DNA of 64,000 nt, taken from contig OZ241868.1 in the NCBI GenBank assembly GCA_965202905.1, positions 558,001-622,000 of the forward strand, given 5' to 3'. Within the stretch, counting starts at the first letter, position 1. Each line of letters begins with the position of its first letter. Position numbers and translations under genes: made by a program. This DNA comes from CAYFYS01 sp965202905 (GTDB lineage Bacteria; Pseudomonadota; Alphaproteobacteria; MPNO01). Positions 1 through 8,383 of the stretch are shown in pieces. The notes beneath the pieces are model-generated. The model saw nothing but the letters and a program-made list of their open reading frames with translations, was not told the DNA's origin and did no database searches.

Positions 1-377
1 ACCATGTTGATGTTGGGCGCGCCCAGATGCTCGTCCATGTTGACCGCCGGCACGACATAGGGGCCGATCGCCGCCGGCGTCAGGTCGATGATGGTCTTGA
101 CGTGACCGGCGCAGATCCTGGCGTTGCGCGCATGCGCCTTGGCCGAGGTCGCATCGAAGACGATGCCGATGCCGGCCCATTCGTCCATCGCGGTCAGGCC
201 GTCCAGCCCTTCATGGGTGGTCGCGACGCCGAGCGTGCGGGCCCGCGCGAGCCCGTCGGATTCGGGGTCGATACCGACCAGGGCGCCCATTTCCAGGATC
301 TCGGAGGTCTCGATGATCTTGATCATCAGATCGGTGCCGATGTTGCCCGAGCCGATGATCGCAACGCGCGTTTTCAT
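1..377 (-). CDS. mhpF: Acetaldehyde dehydrogenase (acylating), N-terminal part, cut by window edge
   Basis: The visible 125 residues are the NAD-binding half of an acylating acetaldehyde dehydrogenase, which converts acetaldehyde, NAD and CoA to acetyl-CoA at the end of meta-cleavage pathways. It starts MKTRVAIIGSGNIGTDLMIK, a Rossmann GSGNIGTD loop, followed by LVGIDPESDGL and an FDATSAKAHA segment typical of MhpF/DmpF. The enzyme is normally about 300 residues and works as a complex with 4-hydroxy-2-oxovalerate aldolase, whose gene should lie just beyond position 1. It is the third gene of a leftward operon behind the dehydrogenase and the hydratase, which supports the assignment. The catalytic cysteine lies outside the window. 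Confidence 0.93.
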   Translation of the reverse strand, partial: MKTRVAIIGSGNIGTDLMIKIIETSEILEMGALVGIDPESDGLARARTLGVATTHEGLDGLTAMDEWAGIGIVFDATSAKAHARNARICAGHVKTIIDLTPAAIGPYVVPAVNMDEHLGAPNINM

Positions 378-416
378 GGTTCTTTGTCCCTGTCTCCGTC
401 CCTGCCTCCGCAATTC

Positions 417-1205
417 TCAAGACTCGAAGGCCGCGCGGACCGAGCCGAGCCCTTCGATCCGCGCCTCCATCACGTCGCCCGGCATCACCGGCGCCATCGG
501 GCCGAGCGCGCCGGTCATGATCACGTCGCCCGCATGCAGCGGCGTTCCTACCTCGACCATCTTGCGGGCAAGCCAGAGGGCGGCGTTCAACGGGTTGCCC
601 AGGCACGCCACGCCGGCCCCGACCGAGACCTGATCCCCCTTGTTCTCCATCACCATGCCGCATTCGCGCAGGTCGAGGTCCTCGATCGCGACCGGCCGCG
701 CGCCCAGGACGAACAGCCCCGAAGACGCGTTGTCGGCGATGGTGTCGACGATCTTGATGTCCCACTTGGCGATGCGCGAGCCAACCACCTCGATCGCCGG
801 CAGGGCGTAGGCAACCGCATCGATCAGGTCGATCGGCGTGAGCTGCCCATCGTAGAGATCGTACTCCAGCACCAGCGCGACCTCGGCCTCGCAGCGCGGC
901 TGGAGGACCCGGCTGACCGGGATCTCCTCGCCGTCGGCCAGGCACATGTCGGCGAACAGCATACCGTAATCAGGTTGGTCGACGCCGAGCTGGGTCTGAA
1001 CGGCCTTGGCGGTCAGCCCGATCTTGCGTCCGACCAGCCGGCGGCCCTCCTTCTCGATCCAGTGGTCGGTGTTCAGCTTCTGGACCTGGTAGGCGGCGTC
1101 GACATCGTTCGCAGGCAGGGACTCGCGGACCGGCTCGATCGGCTTTCCCCTGGACCAGGCGCCGCGGATGCGGCTGGCCGCTTTCTTGATCGCGTCTTGG
1201 CTCAT
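417..1205 (-). CDS. mhpD: 2-keto-4-pentenoate hydratase
   Basis: This 262-residue protein adds water to 2-hydroxypenta-2,4-dienoate to give 4-hydroxy-2-oxovalerate. It closely follows the MhpD pattern: GRKIGLT at about residue 59, GVDQPDYGMLFADM at 74-87, then LQPRCEAEVAL with Glu106 and Glu108, and AIEVVGSRI with Glu139. These three acidic residues sit where the family binds its divalent metal. GALGPM near the C-terminus is also characteristic. The start follows the dehydrogenase gene by 16 nt and acetaldehyde dehydrogenase follows, the usual lower meta-pathway order. The related 4-oxalocrotonate decarboxylase (DmpH) is the alternative, but the match to MhpD looks better. Confidence 0.9.
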   Translation of the reverse strand: MSQDAIKKAASRIRGAWSRGKPIEPVRESLPANDVDAAYQVQKLNTDHWIEKEGRRLVGRKIGLTAKAVQTQLGVDQPDYGMLFADMCLADGEEIPVSRVLQPRCEAEVALVLEYDLYDGQLTPIDLIDAVAYALPAIEVVGSRIAKWDIKIVDTIADNASSGLFVLGARPVAIEDLDLRECGMVMENKGDQVSVGAGVACLGNPLNAALWLARKMVEVGTPLHAGDVIMTGALGPMAPVMPGDVMEARIEGLGSVRAAFES

Positions 1206-1221
1206 CGGCTGCGGTTGCCCC

Positions 1222-2700
1222 TCAAAGCTTGATGCAGATGTTCTTCTGCTCGGAATAGAAGTTGAGCGCGTGCTGGCCGCCCTCGCGCCCGATGCCGGAC
1301 AGCCCGATGCCGCCGAACGGCGTGCGCAGATCGCGCAGGAACCAGCAATTGACCCAGTTGATGCCCGCCTCCATCGCTTGGCTGACCCGATGGCCGCGCG
1401 ACAGATCGGTGGTCCACACGACCGAGGCCAGGCCGTAATCGGTGTCGTTGGCCATCGCGATCGCCTCGTCCTCGGTATCGAAGGGGGTGACGTGGCAGAC
1501 CGGCCCGAAGATCTCCTCCTTCTGGATCCGCGTGTCCTCGCCAAGCCCGGTGAAGACGGTCGGCTCGACGAAGGCGCCGGCATCGCGGCCGTCGCCGAAC
1601 GCGGGGATGCCGCCGCCGGTCACGATTTCGGCGCCGAGCCCGGCCGCCAGCTTGTAGTAGGACATCACCTTGTCGCGGTGCCCGTGGGAGATCAGCGAGC
1701 CCATCTGGGTCGAAGTATCCTCCGGCCGGCCGATGACCATAGCCTCCGCCCGGCCCTTCAGCGCATCCACGAAGCGCTCGTGGATCGAACGCTCGACATA
1801 GACCCGCTCGGAGCTCAGGCAGACCTGCCCCGTATTGGCGAAGACCGAACGGGACGTGCCGTCGAGCGCGGCGTCGAAGTCAGCGTCGGCGAAGACGATT
1901 GCCGGGTTTTTGCCGCCGAGCTCGAAGGACAGCGCCTTGATGTTGACCGAGGCCGCTTTCATGATCTCGCGCCCGGTCGCGGTCTCGCCGGTGAAGGTGA
2001 TCGCATCGATGCCGGTGTGACGGGTAATGAACTCGCCGGCCGAGCCGGGCCCGAAGCCGTGGACGACGTTGAACGCGCCGGCCGGAACGCCGGCTTCGTG
2101 CATCACCTCGGCCAACAGCGTCGCCGTCGTCGGGGTCTCCTCGGACGGCTTCAGGATCACCGCGTTGCCGCAGGCCATCGCCGGCGCGAGCTTCCAGGTC
2201 GACAGCAACAGCGGCAGGTTCCAGGGCGAGATCACGCCCACCACGCCGTGCGGCTGCCGCACCGCGTAGTTGATCGCGCCGCGCCCGTCGGGCGTCTCCT
2301 GCATATAGGCCTCGGTGCCGACCGACTTCACCAAATCGGCGAAGACCCGGAAATTGGCCGCCCCGCGCGGGATGTCGAGGTGGCTGGCCAGCGACTTCGG
2401 CTTGCCGGTATCGGCGCATTCGGCATCGACGAACTCGTCGAAGCGTCTCTCGACGCCCTCGGCCACCGCGTAGAGCAAATTGCAGCGCGCCTCGGCGGTC
2501 AGCGTGCCCCACGCGCCGTGATAGGCTTTTCGCGCGGCATCGACCGCTTGGTCGACCACCTCGCGGCTCGCCTCATGGACGACCGAGATCAGCGTGCCGT
2601 CGACCGGCGTGATGTTCTCGAACGTGCCTGCGCCGGCGACGAACTCTCCGCCGACATAGTTTCTCAATTCGCGAACGTTGCCTTGCGCCTCGGTCGCCAC
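1222..2700 (-). CDS. dmpC: 2-hydroxymuconic semialdehyde dehydrogenase-like aldehyde dehydrogenase
   Basis: This NAD-dependent aldehyde dehydrogenase of 492 residues oxidises, by inference from context, a hydroxymuconate semialdehyde produced by extradiol ring cleavage. Seen in the sequence are the PWN oxyanion Asn (Asn161), FELGGKNP with the general base Glu260, and GQVCLSSERV with the nucleophile Cys294. The GIGREGGQHALNFYSEQKNI tail is typical of DmpC/XylG. A GTG start is preferred because AGGGGAG lies about 7 nt upstream; an ATG 33 nt further upstream would add 11 residues but has no obvious ribosome binding site. It heads a leftward operon with mhpD and mhpF and is divergent from the Rieske oxygenase. 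Other semialdehyde substrates cannot be excluded. Confidence 0.85.
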   Translation of the reverse strand: MATEAQGNVRELRNYVGGEFVAGAGTFENITPVDGTLISVVHEASREVVDQAVDAARKAYHGAWGTLTAEARCNLLYAVAEGVERRFDEFVDAECADTGKPKSLASHLDIPRGAANFRVFADLVKSVGTEAYMQETPDGRGAINYAVRQPHGVVGVISPWNLPLLLSTWKLAPAMACGNAVILKPSEETPTTATLLAEVMHEAGVPAGAFNVVHGFGPGSAGEFITRHTGIDAITFTGETATGREIMKAASVNIKALSFELGGKNPAIVFADADFDAALDGTSRSVFANTGQVCLSSERVYVERSIHERFVDALKGRAEAMVIGRPEDTSTQMGSLISHGHRDKVMSYYKLAAGLGAEIVTGGGIPAFGDGRDAGAFVEPTVFTGLGEDTRIQKEEIFGPVCHVTPFDTEDEAIAMANDTDYGLASVVWTTDLSRGHRVSQAMEAGINWVNCWFLRDLRTPFGGIGLSGIGREGGQHALNFYSEQKNICIKL

Positions 2701-2966
2701 CTCGCGTCTCCCCTGGCATCGATTGCCGCGCACAATACGGGGATTCGCCGGTCCCTGGAACCGCGCAGTGCGACAATTCGCAACTTAAGCAGGCAAGACG
2801 GCCCATCCGGTCCGAAGTGCGTATCGTTCGATTCGGCGCGCATCTCGCCGACATCGCGAAACTATTCTAAAATGGACCGACACATCCAGGAAAGCGAGCG
2901 AAGCGCCGCGCGAACGACGCAGATCGGCATTGGGACGGCGATCAAATCGGTGAGGGGAGACGCAGA

Positions 2967-4253
2967 ATGCTTCGCAAAGAAGTAAACGACCTGCTGACGC
3001 AGACGGACAAAGGAACGCCCATGGGCGAGCTGTTTCGCCGGTATTGGATCCCGGCGCTGCTTGCAAGCGAGTTGCCCGAAAATGATTGCCCGCCGGTGCG
3101 CGTCGCGCTCCTGGGCGAACCGATGATCGCGTTTCGCGACAGCCACGGCCGCTACGGACTGATGGAGGAGTTCTGTGCGCATCGCCGGGTCTCGCTGTGG
3201 TTCGGCCGCAACGAGAACGGCGGGCTGCGCTGTCCCTATCACGGCTGGAAGTACGACGTGACGGGCCAGTGCGTCGAGATACCGTCGGAGCCTGAGGAAA
3301 GCGACTTCTACAAATCGATCAAGCTCGACGCCTATCCCTTGCTCAAGGTCGGCGATGTGCTCTGGACCCATATGGGCGATGCCGGAAACCGCCCGCCCGA
3401 ACCGGCGTGGGAGTTTGCGACCGTCGCGCCCGAGTGGACCGTCACGACCAAGCGCCTCCAGGAGTGCAACTGGCTGCAGGCCCTCGAAGGCGGCATCGAT
3501 TCGAGCCATGTTTCGTTCCTTCATGCGAACGAACTCGAACGGGATCCGCTGTTCAAGGGCGCCAAGGCCAACCAGTACAACCTGAACGACACCAAGCCGG
3601 TGTTCAATGTCGCTCAATCTGAAGGCGGGCTCTATATCGGCGTCCGCCGCAACATCGAGGGCGATCGGTATTACTGGCGGATCACCCAGTGGGTCATGCC
3701 CTGCTTCACCATGATTCCACCCCGCGCCGACCACCCGCAGCACGGCCATTTCTGGGTGCCGATCGACGACAGGAATTGCTGGACCTGGAGCTACGACTAC
3801 CATCCGGAACGTCCGCTGACTGCCGGGGAGCGCCAAGCCTGCCTCGACGGCAAGGGCGTCCACAGCGAGAACATTCCGGGCACGTTCCGTCCGGTCCAGA
3901 ACAAGGACAACGACTACCTGATGGACCGGGAGGCGCAGAAGCGCGGCGAAACCTATTCGGGCATAGCGGGTTTCGCGATGCAGGATTCCAGCCTTCAGGA
4001 ATCCATGGGGCCGGTTATCGATCGGACCCGGGAAAACCTAGTCGGCACCGACTACGGGATCGTGATGATGCGCAACCGTCTGCGCAAGGCGGTCGCGGAC
4101 ATGCGCGAAAAGGGCATCGAGCCGCCGGGCCGGGATGTCGAGCACCAGAAAGTGCGCTCGGTGTCGGTCGTTCTGGACCCTGAACTGAACTACGCGGCGG
4201 CCTGCCGGGACGCCTTCATCGCCGGGCACGGCAAGCCGCGAACCACGGTGTAG
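2967..4253 (+). CDS. Rieske non-heme iron oxygenase, phthalate 4,5-dioxygenase type
   Basis: This 428-residue protein is the oxygenase component of a ring-hydroxylating or O-demethylating system. The N-terminal Rieske domain binds [2Fe-2S] through Cys70-x-His72 and Cys89-x2-His92. The catalytic domain carries EGGIDSSHVSFLH, with Asp178 bridging the centres and His181 and His186 as iron ligands, as in phthalate dioxygenase and vanillate demethylase. The ATG is preceded by GGGGAG about 8 nt away. The next gene encodes a 4,5-dihydroxyphthalate decarboxylase-like protein, making a phthalate-like substrate likely. No reductase or ferredoxin gene is adjacent, so electrons must come from elsewhere, possibly the Rieske ferredoxin near 24.3 kb. 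Confidence 0.9.
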   Translation: MLRKEVNDLLTQTDKGTPMGELFRRYWIPALLASELPENDCPPVRVALLGEPMIAFRDSHGRYGLMEEFCAHRRVSLWFGRNENGGLRCPYHGWKYDVTGQCVEIPSEPEESDFYKSIKLDAYPLLKVGDVLWTHMGDAGNRPPEPAWEFATVAPEWTVTTKRLQECNWLQALEGGIDSSHVSFLHANELERDPLFKGAKANQYNLNDTKPVFNVAQSEGGLYIGVRRNIEGDRYYWRITQWVMPCFTMIPPRADHPQHGHFWVPIDDRNCWTWSYDYHPERPLTAGERQACLDGKGVHSENIPGTFRPVQNKDNDYLMDREAQKRGETYSGIAGFAMQDSSLQESMGPVIDRTRENLVGTDYGIVMMRNRLRKAVADMREKGIEPPGRDVEHQKVRSVSVVLDPELNYAAACRDAFIAGHGKPRTTV

Positions 4254-4286
4254 GGCGCGCGCAAGCGTTTATGAAGCGAGGACGGG

Positions 4287-5276
4287 ATGACGCCGCTCAA
4301 GTTGAGTATCGCGACGACCGACTACGATCATTTCCGCGATTTCCGCACCGGCGCCGTCCGGGCCGAGGGGATCGACCAGACGTGGTCGATGCTGGGGCAT
4401 CACGAAGTGTTCGCGCGCTTCACCGCGAACCGGGAATGGGACGTAGCCGAGCTGAGCTTCGCCAAGTTCTGCGCGCAGATCACCCGGGACGAATGCGACA
4501 TCGTCGGCCTGCCGGTCGTCTGTTCCAGGCTGTTTCGGTTTTCATCGTTTTATGTGAATAAGAACGCCGGAATCCAGGCGGTGGGAGACCTCAAAGGCAA
4601 GCGCATCGGCTCGCCCGAATGGGCGCACTCGGCGGCGGTCTACATGCGCGGCTGGATGCACAATGAGTGCGGCGTGACGCTCTCGGACGTGCACTGGTTT
4701 CAGGCAGGCGCCAACGCGCCCGGCCGCGTCGAGAAGGTGGAACTCAACCTGCCGGCCAATGTCGAGCTTTCGCGCGTCGCCCACACCTCGCTCTCGGACA
4801 TGCTGGCGTCCGGCGAGATCGACTGCGCCATTATCGCGCGGCCGCCGACATGCTTCCTCGAAGGCCATACGGACGTCGTCCGGCTGTTTCCCGACTACCT
4901 CGAGATGGAAGAAGAATATTTCGCACGGACCGGAGTCTGGCCCATCATGCACATCGTTGCGATGCAGAGGCGTATTCTGGACGAGAATCCCTGGGTCGCG
5001 CGCAATCTCTATAACGCGTTCAACGAATCCAAGCGGCGCAGTGTCGAGCGTATGCTCGATCCCGCGGTCTCCCGCTATCCGCTGGCGTGGGCGCCAGCCT
5101 ACGCCGCCAGGATGCGGGAGACGTTCGGCGGCGATCCCTTCCCCTTCGGCATCGAAGAGAACCGCCCCACCTGGGAGCAGATGCTACTCTACACCCACCA
5201 GCAGGGCATCGCACACAGGCATATGACGCCAGAAGATATTTTTCCGCAAGGGATCATGACCAAGGTCGTGGTGTAG
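4287..5276 (+). CDS. 4,5-dihydroxyphthalate decarboxylase-like protein
   Basis: The 329-residue protein resembles Pht5/OphC, which converts 4,5-dihydroxyphthalate to protocatechuate. Typical segments are the LSIATTDYDHFRDF start, DVAELSFAKF at about residue 52 and DLKGKRIGSPEW near residue 105. The fold is that of a periplasmic binding protein (NMT1/SsuA-like), but there is no signal peptide, which favours a cytoplasmic enzyme. It starts 33 nt after the Rieske oxygenase stop, so the two are probably co-transcribed. The actual substrate could be another dihydroxybenzoate-type acid; the family includes many uncharacterised members in aromatic-degradation clusters. Confidence 0.82.
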   Translation: MTPLKLSIATTDYDHFRDFRTGAVRAEGIDQTWSMLGHHEVFARFTANREWDVAELSFAKFCAQITRDECDIVGLPVVCSRLFRFSSFYVNKNAGIQAVGDLKGKRIGSPEWAHSAAVYMRGWMHNECGVTLSDVHWFQAGANAPGRVEKVELNLPANVELSRVAHTSLSDMLASGEIDCAIIARPPTCFLEGHTDVVRLFPDYLEMEEEYFARTGVWPIMHIVAMQRRILDENPWVARNLYNAFNESKRRSVERMLDPAVSRYPLAWAPAYAARMRETFGGDPFPFGIEENRPTWEQMLLYTHQQGIAHRHMTPEDIFPQGIMTKVVV

Positions 5277-5359
5277 CGAACAGTCGTCCCCCGGTCGCTC
5301 ATGAACCCGGCATCCGACGGGACAATCGAGGCGAGGGCCGCCGTAGACGGATCGGCCGC

Positions 5360-6211
5360 TCACGCGTCGGCGATGCTGCGCTCCATCGTCTCCCGCAGGC
5401 CCGCGGTGACTTCCGGCTGGACGCCGAACCACATCTTCCAGGCGGGCGGCCCCTGGTGCAGAAGCATGCCGAGGCCGTTCAAGGTGCGATTACCCCGTTC
5501 GCGGGCGGCGGCCAGGAAGGGCGTTTCCAGCGGCGTGTAGATGATGTCGGCGGCCAAGGCCGATTGCGGCAGCTTGTCGAGCCTGAGATCCAGCGCCGGC
5601 TGGCCGGCCATGCCCTGACTGGTGACGTTGATCGCCGTCGCCGCGCCCTCCAGCATGTCGTGACGGTCCTCCCAGGGCGCGACCTCGATCGTGCCGCCGA
5701 ACTCCGCGGCGATGGCCTCGGCCTTCGCTTGCGTGCGGTTGACCAGCCGAATCTCCGTGGCGCCCAGATGCAACAGTGCATGGCAGACCGCGCGGCCGCC
5801 GCCGCCGGCCCCGATTACGGCGACCGGACCCGCATCGGCGCGCCAGTCCGGCCGGTTCTGCTGCACGTTGCCGACGAAGCCCAGCCAGTCGTTATTGGCG
5901 CCGAACAGCGATCCGTCGTCCCGCACGACCACGCAGCTTATTGCACCGATCCTGTTCGCCGCCTCGTCCACCTCGTCGACGATGGTCATGGCGTCCAGCT
6001 TGTGGGGGATCGTGAGGTTGCAGCCAGAAAAGCCCAACGGGTGCAACGCTCTAAGGGCCGGCGCCAAAATGCCCGGCTTGATGGCCAGGAAGACATAGGC
6101 GCCCGCCAAGCCCTCCTGCTCCATCCAATAGTTGTGCATGAGAGGCGAGCGCGAATGCATCACCGGCCAGCCCATCACGCCGGCCATCAGGAATCGATCC
6201 GGGTGCGTCAA
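5360..6211 (-). CDS. aroE: Shikimate dehydrogenase family protein
   Basis: This 283-residue protein is an NAD(P)-dependent dehydrogenase of the AroE/YdiB family, which interconverts 3-dehydroshikimate (or dehydroquinate) and shikimate (or quinate). The substrate pocket shows HSRSPLMHN (Ser20, Ser22), NLTIPHK with catalytic Lys71 and GANNDWLG with Asp108. The nucleotide fold begins at GAGGGGRAV near residue 135, and NVTSQGM is present. It is the last gene of a leftward operon with two class II aldolases rather than with aro or coaE genes. A catabolic quinate/shikimate-type role is therefore as plausible as biosynthesis. It converges on the decarboxylase gene. Confidence 0.85.
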   Translation of the reverse strand: MTHPDRFLMAGVMGWPVMHSRSPLMHNYWMEQEGLAGAYVFLAIKPGILAPALRALHPLGFSGCNLTIPHKLDAMTIVDEVDEAANRIGAISCVVVRDDGSLFGANNDWLGFVGNVQQNRPDWRADAGPVAVIGAGGGGRAVCHALLHLGATEIRLVNRTQAKAEAIAAEFGGTIEVAPWEDRHDMLEGAATAINVTSQGMAGQPALDLRLDKLPQSALAADIIYTPLETPFLAAARERGNRTLNGLGMLLHQGPPAWKMWFGVQPEVTAGLRETMERSIADA

Positions 6212-6269
6212 TGTGAAAATCCCACAGAAAGTTCGACGTCAGGCTGACGGAAGCCGCCCCTTCGTTGGC

Positions 6270-6953
6270 CTACGGGCGACCATCGAGCTTGGCGCTGAAA
6301 TGATCCCAGGTGCGTTTAAACAGAGTCGGGTTCCACAGCTTCTCCCGGCACGCCTCGACCTCTTCGTCGCTGAAGGCGTAGGGCTTGCCGATTTGCGCCG
6401 ACATGTACTGGCGGCAGGCATTTTCTTCGAGATAGTTCATCAGCACGAAGGCATCGACGATGCTCTTGCCCGTGGTCGCCGCGCCATGCGCCTTCATCAG
6501 CACCGCCGGCCTGTCGCCGAGTTCGTCCGCAAGCCGCCCGGCCATCTCCGGGGTGTTGATGGAGTCCGGGGAGTCGAGCACCGGCATCGGATAGACCAGC
6601 GATCCCTGCGCGTAGACCGGCAGATATTCCTGGCCGGCGGTCGTAAGAATGGTCGACCAGTTGGGATGGGCATGGATGACGGCATCGACATCGGGCCGCG
6701 CCTTGTAGATGCCGGCGTGGAGGTGGAACTCCAGCGGCGGCCTGCCGTCGCCCTCTATCAGATTGCCGTCGAAATCGATGGTGCAGATGTCGTCGACCGT
6801 CAGTCGGGCCCGCTGGCGCGAACCGATATTGATCAACATGCGCCGGCCGCCGGCGCGGACGCTCGCATGGCCATTGTAGTCGATGATGTCCGACCGCTCG
6901 AGCATGCGGATGCAGTGGACGATCTGTTCCTTCATCTCGAGCGTCTCGCTCAT
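6270..6953 (-). CDS. Class II aldolase/adducin family protein
   Basis: A 227-residue zinc-dependent aldolase or epimerase of the AraD/FucA family. The fold is supported by DYNGHASVR near the N-terminus, the metal motif HAHPNWS in the middle and a third histidine in MKAHGAATTG. These enzymes cleave phosphorylated sugars or decarboxylate and aldol-cleave hydroxy-keto acids; the substrate is not evident here. The chosen ATG begins MSETLEMKEQ. An in-frame upstream extension of 41 residues would overlap the preceding gene and looks non-coding. It follows another class II aldolase by 22 nt, suggesting a paired or sequential function in the same operon. Confidence 0.85.
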   Translation of the reverse strand: MSETLEMKEQIVHCIRMLERSDIIDYNGHASVRAGGRRMLINIGSRQRARLTVDDICTIDFDGNLIEGDGRPPLEFHLHAGIYKARPDVDAVIHAHPNWSTILTTAGQEYLPVYAQGSLVYPMPVLDSPDSINTPEMAGRLADELGDRPAVLMKAHGAATTGKSIVDAFVLMNYLEENACRQYMSAQIGKPYAFSDEEVEACREKLWNPTLFKRTWDHFSAKLDGRP

Positions 6954-6975
6954 GTCGCGCTTTCTTTCCCGTTTC

Positions 6976-7791
6976 TCACCAGCCGGCTTGCTCGCGCACG
7001 CCGCGGCGCCACAGCTCCCAGGCCCGCATACTTGCCCCCTTGTTGGGGACGTCCGCCAGGAGGCCTTCTTCCTCATCGAGCGACGCCACGGTCCCTGCGC
7101 CGCCGAGCGCTACGGTCCAGTGCTGAACGCGCGCGTTAACCTCCGTATAGACGGCGCGGAACACCGCGGTCTGCAGGGTCGGGCCACAGGCGACCGATCC
7201 ATGCGCACGCATGAGCGCGACGTTCTTGTCGCCCAGACATGCCGCAAAGGCGACGCCTTTGGGACAATCGCTGACCAGCATGTCGGTGGCGCCAAATTCT
7301 TCGCTGATATCGAAGACCGGCGCGCCCGCGGCCAGAAAGGCCGCGTTGTGGAACATCGCCTCCATCTTCCTATCGACCAAGCCGAACGGAATGACCGACG
7401 GCGAGTGGCTGTGCGCGACCGCATTGATATCGGGCCGGGCCTTATAGACTTCCCCGTGGATGAAGCGTTCGAGGAAACTTCCGCGCCCGTTTGCGTCGCA
7501 GGGTTCGCTTTCCAGGCTGTATTCAATAATGTCCTCCGGAGTCGCCATGGCGGGCGCCATGGCGCGCGACATGAAGTAACGATCGGGTGAATCGGGGTGG
7601 CGATGCGAAATGTGGCCAAACGCGTCGACGACGCCCCGCTCGGCCAAGATGCGGCTCGCCGCGGCCAGATCCGCTTTGAAGTCGGCCGAAACCGGACCGC
7701 CGGAGATCGGATCGTCGCTCAATATTCGCTCTGTGCCTCGGGATGCGCCAATGGCCATGTCACTGTCGCTCCCTCCTTCGGACGCGCTCAT
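6976..7791 (-). CDS. Class II aldolase/adducin family protein
   Basis: A 271-residue member of the AraD/FucA family. Motifs seen are FGHISHRHPDSPDRYFMSR, HGEVYKARPDINAVAHSHS with two metal histidines, and MRAHGSVACG with a third. This longer form, with the HISxR and HSHSP motifs, is common in aromatic and organic-acid catabolic clusters, where some homologues act on hydroxylated aromatic acids. It is similar to, but clearly diverged from, the next gene. The start is not certain: a second Met twelve residues in, preceded by AAGGAGGG, is also possible. It lies between a RidA gene and the second aldolase in a leftward operon. Confidence 0.85.
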   Translation of the reverse strand: MSASEGGSDSDMAIGASRGTERILSDDPISGGPVSADFKADLAAASRILAERGVVDAFGHISHRHPDSPDRYFMSRAMAPAMATPEDIIEYSLESEPCDANGRGSFLERFIHGEVYKARPDINAVAHSHSPSVIPFGLVDRKMEAMFHNAAFLAAGAPVFDISEEFGATDMLVSDCPKGVAFAACLGDKNVALMRAHGSVACGPTLQTAVFRAVYTEVNARVQHWTVALGGAGTVASLDEEEGLLADVPNKGASMRAWELWRRGVREQAGW

Positions 7792-7882
7792 TTTTCACGA
7801 CGGCTCTCCAAATTCGCGTGGACGATGAAATCCTATGGAGCGGCCCACAGGGAGTCCATCGAACCGTAATGTCCGGATCGGG

Positions 7883-8374
7883 TCAGGCCTCGACCTCGAA
7901 GATGGCCTCGATTTCCATCGGGAAGCCGCGGGGAAGCTCGGCCATGCCGACGGCGCTGCGCGCGTGTTGGCCGGCTTCGGGGCCGAACAGCGCAAGGAAG
8001 AGGTCCGAGGCGCCGTCGATGACGGCGAACTGGCGCTCGTAGCCCGGCGAGGAATTGACCATGCCGGTGACCTTGACCACCTGGACGATCTTGTCCAGCG
8101 AGCCGATCTGCTGCTTGACCGAGGCGAGGATATTGAGCGCGACCTTGCGCGCGGTATCGACCGCGTCGGCCTCGGGGATTTCGGCATCGACCTTGCCGCG
8201 CATTACCGCGTCGGGTTCGGCCGGCGGCGGATGGCCCGAGGTGTAGAGTAGCCGGCCGACCTGGACGCACCCTGTGCGGTTGGCGCTCGGGTACTTGAAG
8301 GGAGCGGGCAGCGCCAAGCCCATCTTGGCCAGGCGCGTTTCGATCCTGCTGGCGGCCGGTTCGGGTCTTCCCAT
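7883..8374 (-). CDS. RidA (YjgF/YER057c/UK114) family protein
   Basis: The 163-residue protein belongs to the RidA family of small trimeric proteins, whose founding member hydrolyses reactive enamines and imines released by PLP enzymes. The family features are a YTSGHPPP segment, DTARKVALNILA, IVQVVKVTGMVNSSPGY and a C-terminal MEIEAIFEVEA. The N-terminal extension of about 25 residues is typical of the longer subfamily found in catabolic operons. It starts 9 nt downstream of the molybdopterin oxidoreductase, so the two are probably translated from one mRNA. The substrate is unknown. Confidence 0.87.
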   Translation of the reverse strand: MGRPEPAASRIETRLAKMGLALPAPFKYPSANRTGCVQVGRLLYTSGHPPPAEPDAVMRGKVDAEIPEADAVDTARKVALNILASVKQQIGSLDKIVQVVKVTGMVNSSPGYERQFAVIDGASDLFLALFGPEAGQHARSAVGMAELPRGFPMEIEAIFEVEA

Positions 8375-8383
8375 CTCGGGTTC

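Noticed and set aside
2967..5276. Possible complete phthalate dioxygenase system with reductase
   Set aside because: Only the oxygenase and the decarboxylase-like gene are present; no reductase motif (FMN, NAD and plant-type ferredoxin domains) occurs in the neighbourhood.
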